64,000 nucleotides of DNA from Endotrypanum monterogeii (lineage: Eukaryota > Euglenozoa > Kinetoplastea > Trypanosomatida > Trypanosomatidae): positions 62,001 through 126,000 of the forward strand of contig CM007342.1 of NCBI GenBank assembly GCA_000333855.2. Reading direction: 5' to 3'. Positions within the stretch are counted from its first letter, which is position 1; each line of letters begins with the position of its first letter. A program made the position numbers and the translations under genes. This document shows, one piece after another, positions 53,306 through 62,893 of the stretch. The notes under the pieces were generated by a model. The model was not told the DNA's origin and did not search any database. It worked only from the letters and a program-made list of their open reading frames with translations.

Positions 53306-53503
53306 TCACACAAGACTCGTACACAGGGGAGCAAGGAGAACATGAGATGAGAGGGAAAGAAAACGCAGGGGCGTACCGCAGATGCAAATCAGCACGACGT
53401 TGAACAACATACAGCACACACCCAAGAATACAGTGTGACTGTAGAAAGATTGGTTCGACGACGTCGTGAGACCCACTACGAGCGCGTCCGTGCTCGTCAG
53501 CAT
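53306..53503 (-). CDS. Doubtful small membrane protein
   Basis: This 65-residue frame runs from an ATG at 53503, with an in-frame stop 18 nt upstream. It has a single hydrophobic segment (residues about 24-43) followed by GTPLRFL and a second weaker hydrophobic stretch. Third codon positions are GC-rich, as in the real genes. The segment followed by GTP is faintly like the first membrane helix of amastins, but the amastin signature is absent. It could be a real micro-protein, a gene fragment or chance in a GC-richer island. Confidence 0.22.
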   Translation of the reverse strand: MLTSTDALVVGLTTSSNQSFYSHTVFLGVCCMLFNVVLICICGTPLRFLSLSSHVLLAPLCTSLV

Positions 53504-54830
53504 CTCCCTAGAGTCCTTTCACCCGGGAACGGATTGGGGGATTAATGATGAGAGAATTGATCCACTTCTCCCGCTTCCTCTAGGAGTGAGCAGCTTGCTC
53601 AAACACGCCCAGAAAAGTAGATATAACCTATGCACCTCTCTACAGCAAGTGCGAATACCGAATGTAGATTCCTTTTCTTTTTGCTGGATTCCCTGAAGAC
53701 TCGAGGAGGGGTAGCATACGGCTTCGCACGCACGGCGAAGTAGGCCGTTGTCCGTGAGCGTCTTCAGTGCGTTACACCATTCTCGGAGACACGTGTCAGC
53801 TCTACAAACGGTCGTAGTGACGACACAGCGCTGCGGATCTTAATGACCTGCAGGAATCATGGATCAGGAAACCCTCACCCTCTATGCACCTCCGAAAGAT
53901 TCCTTCCCTCTGGGCACTGTTGGTAAGCAAACGCGGGGTGTATAGGTGCGTGGGAAGCGGTCCCTCGCGAAAATAAGGCACAGCGAGTGAATGAGTGGGC
54001 GATTAGGTGTGGGGTGGGGAGAAGTGCGGGGTACTTGGTTCGAACATTTCGATAACGTTGTCCAGAAATATCATCTGATAAAGCAAAAAAAAAGGTTTTT
54101 TTTTTTTGAGGGGGGAGTTACGACTGTTCCGAAAAGCTGCACATTGCTGTAATCCCGTTAAGTTGCCTTTACCGTTGAAAACTCGACACAGACGTTCGCT
54201 CTCGATGTCTTGAGCCCGATCGTTTCCATGTGAGCATGTACAGTGTAACGTTAGATGCTTACAGTTGTAGCTGTGTGCCTGCTTGAAGGGAAGAAAGTAG
54301 GTCCCGAGGACACAGGTGATGAGCTCATCGTATGATGCGATTCTGCAAGAAAAATGAAAGAGGAACAAAAAAAAGAGGTGAGTAGGAAAAAAAAATAAAC
54401 CGGGTCTCCAGACCCCTGAGGCTCACACCTGCAGCGACGTGAAAGGCACAAGGTCACCTTTTCGTGGATCGCATCGTGTGCACATGCACTTGCACAGTGT
54501 TGTTGCTTTCTGTAACAATGTTCACCCGCTCTCCTTTAACATCTTCTCTGAGAAACGTACACTGATGACACTTGATCCAACCACCGAAGGGTGCGTTCAT
54601 AGCGGCGCCTTCACTAGTGCAGAGCCACTTCCCGACTCGTGGATCAGCGAGCGTGTGTTGACAAAAACCCTCACCCCCGCTGGATACGACACACGATGCC
54701 GCCCAGAGTCACTCCCTCTCCCAAAGGCACGTGCGGAGGACGGTCTCGTGTTTGTGAAGGGGGGAGAATGCGAGGCATATTCTCAACCATTTCGCTGGGA
54801 TATTTTATCGACAAGAACTAGACCAACCAC
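53504..54830. other. Non-repetitive island with coding-like frames on both strands
   Basis: GC-richer sequence. The plus strand has MDQETLTLYAPPKDSFPLG from 53859, stopped after 28 residues, and a frame from 54484 that looks protein-like to about 54840 and then runs into a TA repeat. The minus strand is open at about 53504-53843 without an ATG. No frame matches a family I know. Possibilities are a decayed gene, long untranslated regions or a non-coding RNA. Confidence 0.35.
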
Positions 54831-54850
54831 GGAAAGGAACACACACAGAC

Positions 54851-54929
54851 ATATATATATATATACATATACATACATAAATATATATATATATACACAT
54901 ATACATACATATATACACATATATATATA
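54851..54929. repeat. TA/ATAC-rich repeat
   Basis: TA tracts interspersed with ATACATACAT and CACAT units, about 80 bp. Confidence 0.9.
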
Positions 54930-55398
54930 GTACCGCAACCAACGGACAAGAAAAAAATATTGCGGTTAGTAAGCGATCTCCTCCTCTCCACACAGAGGTC
55001 ATCACACCGACCTTCATGTAATCAACACTATCGGTCGTGATTCGTTGGAAAAGAAAAAAAAGGGGGGTACATCTACCCACCTACAGTGGTCAGCCGCCTT
55101 TAAGGCTCCTCCTGAGACATGTGCTGCAGTAAAGCACCTAGAACCCCACTACATCTGCAGCTGAACATGGACAGTCACCCGCAAGACTTCCCCCTCCAAG
55201 AAAAAAAACAACAACTGACGACCACCAACAACCAACACAACCTTACGCAGATATGTGAAACAACAACATGTTCAGAGTGCAAGGGCGTATAGCTCAACAA
55301 GGAGTGCTGAATTGTACTGCGTGAGGAAAAAAAACACAAAGACGTTAGCATTCTCACCCGGAGCAGCTGCTTCCTTTCCACTCGTAAAGGCGTCCACG

Positions 55399-55431
<33 letters not shown>

Positions 55432-55830
55432 AAATCGTTCTTTCCCTGTCTCTGCACATAAGAACAACAAACGAGAAGGGCAGAGGGAAACAAGAGAAGA
55501 AAGGGGGAATCGGAGGAAACCCTTTTTCGAAGGAATCGAGGAAGTCGATAGTCCAAGAAGGCGAACGAGTCGATAAAAGCCCAGTCATCAACTTTTTTTT
55601 TCTTGCGTCTTCTTGTGCGTCACCGCCCTCTACACCCTCCCCCCTTCTCACCCGGTCACGATAACATTCCATGAAGACTACCTCCGCTAATGTTGACGTG
55701 CATGTCTCCGCAAGTGTCCACGCCTCACCCCTCAAATGCCAACCGGCCTATTTCCCTCTCCGTAGCTGAAGATGCCGCTCTGAGCTGCAGCAGCGGGTCA
55801 GGGAATAACATGACGTGAAGAGGAAGGGGA

Positions 55831-55864
<34 letters not shown>

Positions 55865-56092
55865 GGAGGAGGACACGAGCATGTCCGCGAGGGAGTATGA
55901 GGAAACGAATAGTGACATGGAGGAGATCTTCCCCCTTGACCCAACGTACGCACACAGACACACGCAGACACATGCACATTAGCAAAAAAAAAAATTTCAA
56001 TTCGCCAATTAATGTAAAACAACAACAACAACAAAAAAGAAAACTGCGTAGAGAAATACGTTCGCAAGCGCATCGGGGGTTTTCCTCACTCA
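54930..56092. other. Intergenic, downstream of TRAP-alpha
   Basis: Mixed sequence with A runs, a CA repeat (55401-55431), a C/T-rich plus-strand patch (55617-55646), a TA tract (55831-55853) and an AAC repeat (56017-56034). The last 70 bases are probably the 3' untranslated region of the TRAP-alpha gene. Frames translate pyrimidine tracts. No gene was recognised. Confidence 0.55.
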
Positions 56093-56932
56093 CTACCGTT
56101 TTTTCGGCGACGCTGATGTGTGGCGTGAGCTTGAAGTCTTTGAGCTTCGACGCAGCAGCTCATCACGGTAACGCTGGTGCTCAGCATTGATGTAGGCTGG
56201 GTCGTAGCCAGCGTTTCCGGTGCCCATCTCGATGTGGTTTGCGCCACTGCTGCTGGTGCTCTTCTGGGTTTTGCTGCTGGAGTACATGGAGGAAAAAATC
56301 TTTACAAGACCCACCCTGTTACCTACCACATAAGCGACACCACCGAAGATCGCGAGCAACGTGAAGTAGGTGAGGACCGTTTGCGGGTCTGTGCCCAACG
56401 GCTCTGAAACCATGACGGTTGAATTGAAGGATGCCGTGAAGTAGGTCTGGTTCGTAGAAGTGTCCTGCACGTAGAGCCCGAGCACCATGTTGTACTCCCC
56501 AGGCTCGAGGCGAGCGTCCGGGGTGAAGGTGTAGTGCATGCTCACTGTTTCTGACGTCTTGACGACGCGCGCCTGACGAACAACGGAGAAATTCTGAATC
56601 ATTGTGTGGTACTCCTCCCGGGGCTGCAGGAAGCCCGAGACAAGAAACACCACCTGCGAGGCCTCTTCGTGGTTGTTCTGGAAAGCGATCACCGCCTTCG
56701 CTTTCGACCCTGCTGGGAGGGTTGGGAACGATTGCGACGTCGAGTTGAGGAACAAGACGCGACTCACATGAGTTATGGGGCGCTTGTTGATGGAGGCCTC
56801 TCCATACATCACGTCGGCGGCGGCTGCATTCTCGTCGCCATCCACGTCCGGTACTACATCAGCCAGAGCGGCTGTGGAGACGAGAAGCCCCACCAGAGCG
56901 AGAAGCAGAAAGTTGCGGAGGGCACGAGACAT
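56093..56932 (-). CDS. SSR1: Translocon-associated protein alpha (TRAP-alpha)
   Basis: The 279-residue protein starts at an ATG at 56932. It has a signal peptide (1-24, likely cut after ALA) and an acidic segment (25-40), then a luminal beta-sandwich to about 183, one membrane segment (187-205) and a basic, Ser-rich cytosolic tail. The luminal part matches TRAP-alpha: LPAGSKAKAVIAFQNNHEE, then YHTMIQNFSVVRQAR, FTPDARLEPGEYNMVLGLYV and a Thr/Asn-rich FNSTVMV before the membrane segment. N-glycosylation sequons occur at N63, N114, N161 and N170. TRAP sits beside the Sec61 channel in the ER and helps insert selected secretory and membrane proteins. A trans-splice acceptor lies about 130 nt upstream. 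No oddities seen. Confidence 0.92.
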   Translation of the reverse strand: MSRALRNFLLLALVGLLVSTAALADVVPDVDGDENAAAADVMYGEASINKRPITHVSRVLFLNSTSQSFPTLPAGSKAKAVIAFQNNHEEASQVVFLVSGFLQPREEYHTMIQNFSVVRQARVVKTSETVSMHYTFTPDARLEPGEYNMVLGLYVQDTSTNQTYFTASFNSTVMVSEPLGTDPQTVLTYFTLLAIFGGVAYVVGNRVGLVKIFSSMYSSSKTQKSTSSSGANHIEMGTGNAGYDPAYINAEHQRYRDELLRRSSKTSSSRHTSASPKKR

Positions 56933-57062
56933 GCTGTGTCAGTCCGTTTTTTGATGTTGGTTCCCTTTTCCCTGTACTGTGTGAAGTGCTGTCGTCTGCA
57001 GTGGTAGACACAAGCAAGTGAAATATCGGTGTATGATGATACACGCACACGCTTTCTCCTTG

Positions 57063-57097
57063 CTGGTGGGGTGGAGGGTTACAAAAAAAAAAAAAAA
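57063..57097 (-). promoter_or_regulatory. Candidate trans-splice acceptor upstream of TRAP-alpha
   Basis: A minus-strand run of 15 T (57083-57097) and a C-rich stretch lead to CCACCAG, with AG at 57063-57064. This gives a leader of about 130 nt before the ATG at 56932. Confidence 0.45.
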
Positions 57098-58832
57098 CAG
57101 TGGACTTGGGATTGATAAGAATGCTGTAAATGGAGAGGAAGGTGAGTCAGCAATAGTGCATTTAATATATATTTGTAGACGGGGGAAGGACAAGGGGGGA
57201 AGGGGGAGGGAGGGTGACGCAGCGAAAAGGAGGAGGAGAAGACCGAAATGGATATGAGCGGTGGGCGTGATAAACCCGAGGAAGACGACAGGGGGTCGTG
57301 CTTGATAAGCATAGACAAATCAGAGCTTTGACCTGCAGGAAGGAGGGAAAGAAGAACACATGCGTCATTTCATTTCAGTGTCTGCTTCTTTCGCCATTGT
57401 TGATGGCTTCTCCGTGTCATTGCCTATCGACGCGCGTGCTTACGGTCAATTGAAGTGAGGACTTGAGGAAGAGGAGGATATATATGTCCAGATAAGCAGG
57501 AGAGAGTCACTAGAGTGAGAGGTGAGGGGGGGGGGGGAAGAGACGTTAGTTCGAGTAGCATGCGCTATCCTAGGGGAAAAAATGTGTTCAAGAGCGTCAG
57601 GTGGTAAGGAAGGCTGCTGAGTGAGCACCTCAATTCTCTTAGAGAATACTCTGTACCTTTATGCACACACGTAGACAAGAAGGGTAGAGAAGGAAGAGGT
57701 GGGAGAAAAGTGTTACCATCCACACGCACAAGCAGACAAGAGAACGAAGAGCGGGTATGTACCAGAAGAAATAAGCTAATGTACAAAATAAGAGAAGATC
57801 AACCGCAGCGCTCAGAGTTCAGAAAAGCCGTCAGGAGTCTCGGAGCAGTGTAAAACTTCTGAGCTTATTTTTCTTTTTTCTTTTGGGGGAGGAAAGACTT
57901 TTTATTTATCGAGTAGGTGGAGGAAGGCGCCATCCCTCCCCACCTCCATCCTTGACCATGCACCTGCACCCCTCCCCCCCCGTCGCCTTACCCCGTCCTC
58001 CCTATACACACATACACAGCAAAGCACATCTGAGCCTTCATGGCACGTCTCCTACCTCTTGTCAGCTCGCCTCCGCTCCTTGCATCCTCTGCCACAGGAA
58101 ACAGAGAATATGCAGTGCAAAAGCGAGTGCAGAAACACAAAGAGAGAAAAAGGAGCACACAAGGCAGGCAGACTGTGGTAGTGATGTGTGTGTGTGTGTG
58201 TGTGCTGTGTCCACGCTTGCAAGGGGTCGAGGGCCACGGAGCGAAGCACGGACGTCAGATTAGAACATATTTAGGGAGGAGTTTCAGACCAAGTACAACA
58301 CAAGGAAAGGCACGATGGGAGATAGGGAGTGAGGGGGGGGGGTGCGCCAACCGTCTGGCACAATGTGGCGACCACGCATAGGACCACGCATCCGCACGCG
58401 TTCTCTGGTGATATGGAGCACAATCAAAAAGACAACCGCAAAAACCCACAACCGCAGACGCATAAAAGGCGGAGTGCAAAAGAAGGATGCAGTAATGGCA
58501 GCGGGACATGAAAAAAATGGTAGCAGCAGTGAAACACAACACGAGTTACTTCCAGTGCGCCTCCGTCCCCCCTTCCCCGTCAATCAAGGGCGTTCCCGTG
58601 CACCTCTTCTCACCTTCTAGTAACACACAAGTCCCGTGAGAAGAAAAAAAAAGGATGTCGTGCGACAAGCCGGGGAAGGGGGAGAAGTCCACTTCGAATA
58701 ACGGACCACTGTCCCCGTTGCGTTCTCACTCACCATCCATTTGCGTGATGCCTCTACGCACATAAAACTCCACACCAGCGAGACGACGGCCACTCAGGCG
58801 GCCTCTTACCGTGGCGATCAATGTCTTCTCAC
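57098..58832. other. Intergenic spacer
   Basis: G/A-rich DNA (57180-57300), a G run (57526-57537) and C/T-rich plus-strand DNA with C runs (57910-58010). A TG repeat (58186-58204) and mixed sequence follow. The last 150 bases precede the small TIM stop and are probably its 3' untranslated region. No gene was recognised. Confidence 0.55.
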
Positions 58833-59060
58833 CTAAATGAGCCGTTTGCTACCGCCTTGAGTCTTTCGATCAAGCATATTTGTAATAATCTTGTTTGTAT
58901 GCAAGTACCGCCACGAGCACCGATCGATGCAGTGTACCTCGTCTTTGGTGAGCTCTGCACCACTGTATAGGTCATCACAACATAGATTAACGCACTCTTC
59001 ACGCAACGAGCACATCATGCTCTCTATGCGAAAAGATTCCTGCTTGACACCCAGATTCAT
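58833..59060 (-). CDS. Small TIM chaperone (Tim9/Tim10 family)
   Basis: This 75-residue protein starts at the ATG at 59060. It carries the twin CX3C pattern of small TIMs: CVNLC at 23-27 and CIDRC at 44-48, with 16 residues between, inside two predicted helices. Small TIMs form hexameric chaperones in the mitochondrial intermembrane space. They escort carrier proteins and other hydrophobic precursors to the inner-membrane TIM complex. The cysteines form two disulphides through the Mia/Erv1 relay, consistent with the absence of a cleavable presequence. An extra Cys (C28) follows the first motif, and another (C17) precedes it. Trypanosomatids have several divergent small TIMs, and I cannot say which this is. 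The gene is easy to miss because a longer frame translating CA-repeat leader continues upstream. Confidence 0.82.
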   Translation of the reverse strand: MNLGVKQESFRIESMMCSLREECVNLCCDDLYSGAELTKDEVHCIDRCSWRYLHTNKIITNMLDRKTQGGSKRLI

Positions 59061-61101
59061 CGCTGCAGCTGTCGCCTCTCTATCGAAGAGAGAAGCGCGT
59101 ACACACACACACACACACACCAGTTGAATGAAACACACACTCCTATTTCTCGGGAGCGCGCCGATACCAGGTGACAGTGAGAAAACTGCGACGCACCACC
59201 ACAGCAGAAATGAGGCAAGCAAGACGATTAAAGAGTTTTTTTTTCCTACTCTGTGTGTGTGTATATTATCCATGTTTTTGGCGTAGAGAGGGAGATGAGA
59301 AAAGAAACGGAGGCGAGGAGTTTGAAGCAGGGCAGCAGTGCATCGTCAGGGAAATCTGGAAAAGCTGATGAAGACAACATGATCAGGGCAAATGACGTAT
59401 GGAGTAAGGATTTTCTGCACCCACTGCGAAGGCCAACCAAAAAAAAAAGAATTCCATGAGCAGCAGGTTGGCAAGGGCAAAAGAAGACAGTAGCCGAGAC
59501 GCAAGGCTGAAGGTGATAAAGATGCGACCGTGTGAAGGCGCATTTCTTCACCTGACCCTCCCTCTGACTCCCCTCTCTGTGACCGCCGCCGTCTCCCGCA
59601 TTCGAGGGCAGACCACTATTTTATCCCATCAAGAGGTCGTCTCCGTGATGTTAATACGGGCGTATATACCCCGATGAAGTAGGAAGAAAGCGAACCGGGG
59701 AGAGGGAAAGAGTGTGCGCCCGAGACAGTCACCGGCACCCCACCATGAAGGTGGCAAAACAGAAAAAGAGTTACAGACATCCTCGTGCAGGATGTGGGAA
59801 ACGAAGCTGCTTCACCACTATAGATGCAGAGGCGACCTAGGAAAGAATAAAAGACCGCCTCCCTCTCGTGCAGCCACTCCACCTGAACGGAACGGAAACT
59901 CGACATAGTTCACGGTGGGGCGAGGTGGTGATAGACAAGCGGGATCAATGAAGGGATAGGAATGAAGTTATCACAGACGATTTGCCCACAGAAGAAAAAA
60001 ACATGTCTTCGCAATTCGGACGCCAAACCCGTGTGAAGAGGCAGCGGGAGACACAGCAGTGCCAGAGAGAACGGATGAGGGAAGGAATGTGATCCACTCA
60101 GCGTTTGCCCCACAGAGGAGCAATGGAAAAAAGAGACGTACATGTCAACGTGTGTATTAACCGCTCTCAAGAATGACCAAACATTTCAAACACACATCAG
60201 TCGGGGTCTCGGATGCATCATGTACCCGAAACGTTGACAGGACCCAATTTTCTCAGCACACCTCCCCTCTTCCCCTTCAGCCTCGTTATTGACTGCCAAC
60301 TTCAGCACCGATCGTTTTTCTACACAGATTAGGTTCATTTTGCGTACGACATCGTCCTTGACCACAGTGCTTTCTCTACTTCTAGCTCTCTTCCAGTATT
60401 ACGTTACAAACTGTGAGGAATTACGATACTCTAAAGACACCACACACATACACACATATATATATCTGGGTGTGGACGTGTACCACACCTTCTCCTTCAG
60501 TCCTACCGAGTGAATGAGGCAGCAACAGGGAAGCAGTCCGAGAATAAATGAATAAGAGAGGCTAGATACCGCTGCCTAGGCTTCCAGCTGTGTGGATTCA
60601 CAGCGACAGGATTGCCTACATGAAGCGGAGGGGGGAGACACACGGATATTTTGCAACCCAATAAGACCTTTGCCGCCGCCGCCACCCGAGGAGTTTTTTT
60701 TTCATTTTCAGCGCCATCCATCTTCCTGTCACCACCACCCCCTGCAGTATTGCGGGAGATTTCTGGTTGATAATCTCCTGAAAAAAAAAAAACTCGAAAC
60801 ATATGTCACCATCTAACCCCATCCCGCAGTGGTTACGGACCCACATACACACACGCTCATACAGAGAGAGAAGGTGACAGAGACGTCATCCTTTTGCAGA
60901 AACCTTCTCTAAATGGCAGAGAGAGAGTGTATGTGCGTGTGTGCATGCGTGGAGCCCTTCGCTGAAAAAAAAAAAGATAGAGGAGAATGGAGAAAATGCA
61001 CTGGAACTTTGTCTTCTGCGGGTGCACAGACCCTTCCTTTTCTTTTTTCCAATATTTCACGGCCAAGAACACCGAAGAACGCAGATGGCCACTGTGTCTC
61101 A
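59061..61101. other. Intergenic upstream of the small TIM gene
   Basis: The leader contains a CA repeat (59101-59120) preceded on the minus strand by short C/T blocks that could serve as acceptor signals. The remainder is mixed, with A runs at 59440-59448, 60781-60791 and 60966-60974. TA units lie at 60455-60465. Short frames exist on both strands but none looks like a protein. No gene was recognised. Confidence 0.5.
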
Positions 61102-61524
61102 TCACACTTCAAAGGTAGCACACGGACCAGAATAAAATATCTTCCCTGACAATGCGCGCAACAGCTGAGGAGCGTTTTCCCAGCGAGAACATCCTACAAA
61201 TACTCTGATAAACGCAAAGACACAAGTTGATATATTTTGCAGGCACGCGAGATTCGCCAAAACACATACGGACTTTCCCTGAAGCAACATTGTTGAGAGG
61301 AGCTGCGCGAGTGTTGTCTCTGCAGAGACAACGAGAGCGCCGTTGGCACCAGCAATACCAGGGCCGCCGGAGCAAGCGGCTCCACACAGCGGCGACGCGA
61401 CCACACCATTGGCGGTGCTGGGGAACGAATTCGGACGCACAAAGCCTGTTGCTAGGGGGCTGCAGCAGGCATTTAAGTGCCGCTGGGTGAAGCTCCGCCC
61501 CATGTAATACACAGAACGGCGCAT
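61102..61524 (-). CDS. Candidate mitochondrial protein, family unknown
   Basis: This 140-residue frame starts at the ATG at 61524. The N-terminus (MRRSVYYMGRSFTQRHLN) is rich in Arg and hydroxylated residues with no acidic residue up to about residue 69, a typical mitochondrial presequence pattern. The first 90 residues have GC-rich third positions like the secure genes and contain a Gly/Ala-rich stretch around 49-66. The second half is less biased and may be partly chance. Upstream, the minus strand has a pyrimidine block and CTCAG acceptor, giving a plausible leader of about 18 nt. I recognise no family. A frameshift near the middle or a non-coding status remain possible. Confidence 0.4.
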   Translation of the reverse strand: MRRSVYYMGRSFTQRHLNACCSPLATGFVRPNSFPSTANGVVASPLCGAACSGGPGIAGANGALVVSAETTLAQLLSTMLLQGKSVCVLANLACLQNISTCVFAFIRVFVGCSRWENAPQLLRALSGKIFYSGPCATFEV

Positions 61525-61542
61525 CTGCAATGGCGACCGTGA

Positions 61543-61593
61543 CTGAGGCGAGACAAGAAATGACCTTACGCCTTCAAAAGAAGGGAAGAGAAC
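61543..61593 (-). promoter_or_regulatory. Candidate trans-splice acceptor
   Basis: Minus-strand pyrimidine tract at 61576-61593 followed by AAG and then by CTCAG, with AG at 61543-61544. It lies 18 nt upstream of the ATG at 61524. Confidence 0.35.
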
Positions 61594-62893
61594 CGAGTCT
61601 TTGATGTGAGGGAGATTTTAAATGAAAGGAGGGAGGGATGCGTGGAGAAAATAGAAATGAAGCGTGTCTCAACGCCAGGCTATTATGATGGCGCACATTT
61701 TTTTGTGTGTGGAGAGGAGGAGGGGCACAGTATCTGTTGCCTCTGTTTCACCAACGTTTTGTGGCGAGAAAATCCCCGTGGCGGAGGGGCAGAGGACTGA
61801 AACCACTGGAAGACGCGAAGTACAGCCTCTGGCAGTAGTCTTGATGCTGTCTCCGCTTGGGATCATTGCGCAAGGTGAAATATCTTGTGTGAAGAAGAAA
61901 CACGGATGACCAGGAATAAGCAATATGGCCTCAAAAGACAATCGAGTACGAAAGTCAGCAGGGACACGCGTCTGTCCTCAATGTCCGAGAAGGATCACCT
62001 AATCCCATTGCAGAACAAAAAAAACGACCTGGAAAAGAAACACACACACGCACCCAAGAAATAAAATCGGTGTGACGCGTCAGGGGCAAGAATGAGGAGG
62101 CGCCCAGACACACCGAGCCGTGCTAGACTTGCACGACTCACCCGTGTGCCCACACGAGGCCGTCGGTAACCCTCTCATTAATTTGTCTATCAACTCCTCT
62201 TGTCTGGCGAGTGCGCTAAAGATATCTCACAACTAACCTAAGCCAATTTAGTGACTGAACTACTTCACTTGTATTCAGGATCGCGCGACATGGCCGCTGA
62301 AAGGGTCGTTACACCCCCCACCACACACACACACCTTCCCCCTCTCCTTTGTCCTCTCGGGGAAGTCGTCACTTCAGATTGAAGAGACATGTGCACGTGT
62401 GTGTGTGTGTGTGTTTCAGTGCGTGTGTGTGATGTAGGAATCTTCGTTCTCCCGCTTTTCCTTGTTGCAGACTATTTCCTGCCTCCGAGAAGAAGAAACA
62501 GAAAGGGGGGAGTGACACAATATCTATTCCACACCCAAGACCTCCCTTGGCGGGTAAAGGCATGGGGACTCGCCGAATAAGGGTATCGACGAGCATTAGC
62601 GTGGCGGAGGACAACACCCGCAACAGTCATATAACCTCTTCAAAGGATGCAGGTGGGGGGAAAAAACGAGCTAAGGCAGGGAAAGATGTGCGTGCGAAAT
62701 TTAATAGAGGCACCGATCTCCGTATGTGATCATGCCCAGCTACTTTATTACCAGCATGGTGAGCAACTGTCAAGACGATGCGACCCGCGTGGGGTCGGGC
62801 AAACGGGTCTGTGGTGGTGTCAGCCCACTACTCGTCTGTCTACGTCTCCCTCCTCCTGTTTCCACCTCCCTTTGGAGCTACGAGCTGAGGGTA
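61594..62893. other. Intergenic spacer
   Basis: Mixed sequence with few long homopolymers, CA-rich patches (62323-62333) and a TG repeat (62398-62414). The 200 bases before 62894 are probably the 3' untranslated region of the rightmost gene. No gene was recognised. Confidence 0.5.

Noticed and set aside
53306..53503. Amastin fragment
   Set aside because: A hydrophobic helix followed by GTP resembles the amastin N-terminus only weakly, and the diagnostic Cys/Trp-Gly signature is missing; kept only as a doubtful small frame.
54402..54415. Perfect 6-bp inverted repeat GGGTCT-CC-AGACCC
   Set aside because: A single short hairpin with a 2-nt loop and no associated element; expected by chance in 64 kb.
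55175..55735. Minus-strand frame of 186 codons downstream of TRAP-alpha
   Set aside because: It contains a translated CA/TG repeat (Cys-Val run) and T-rich tracts; no coding pattern.
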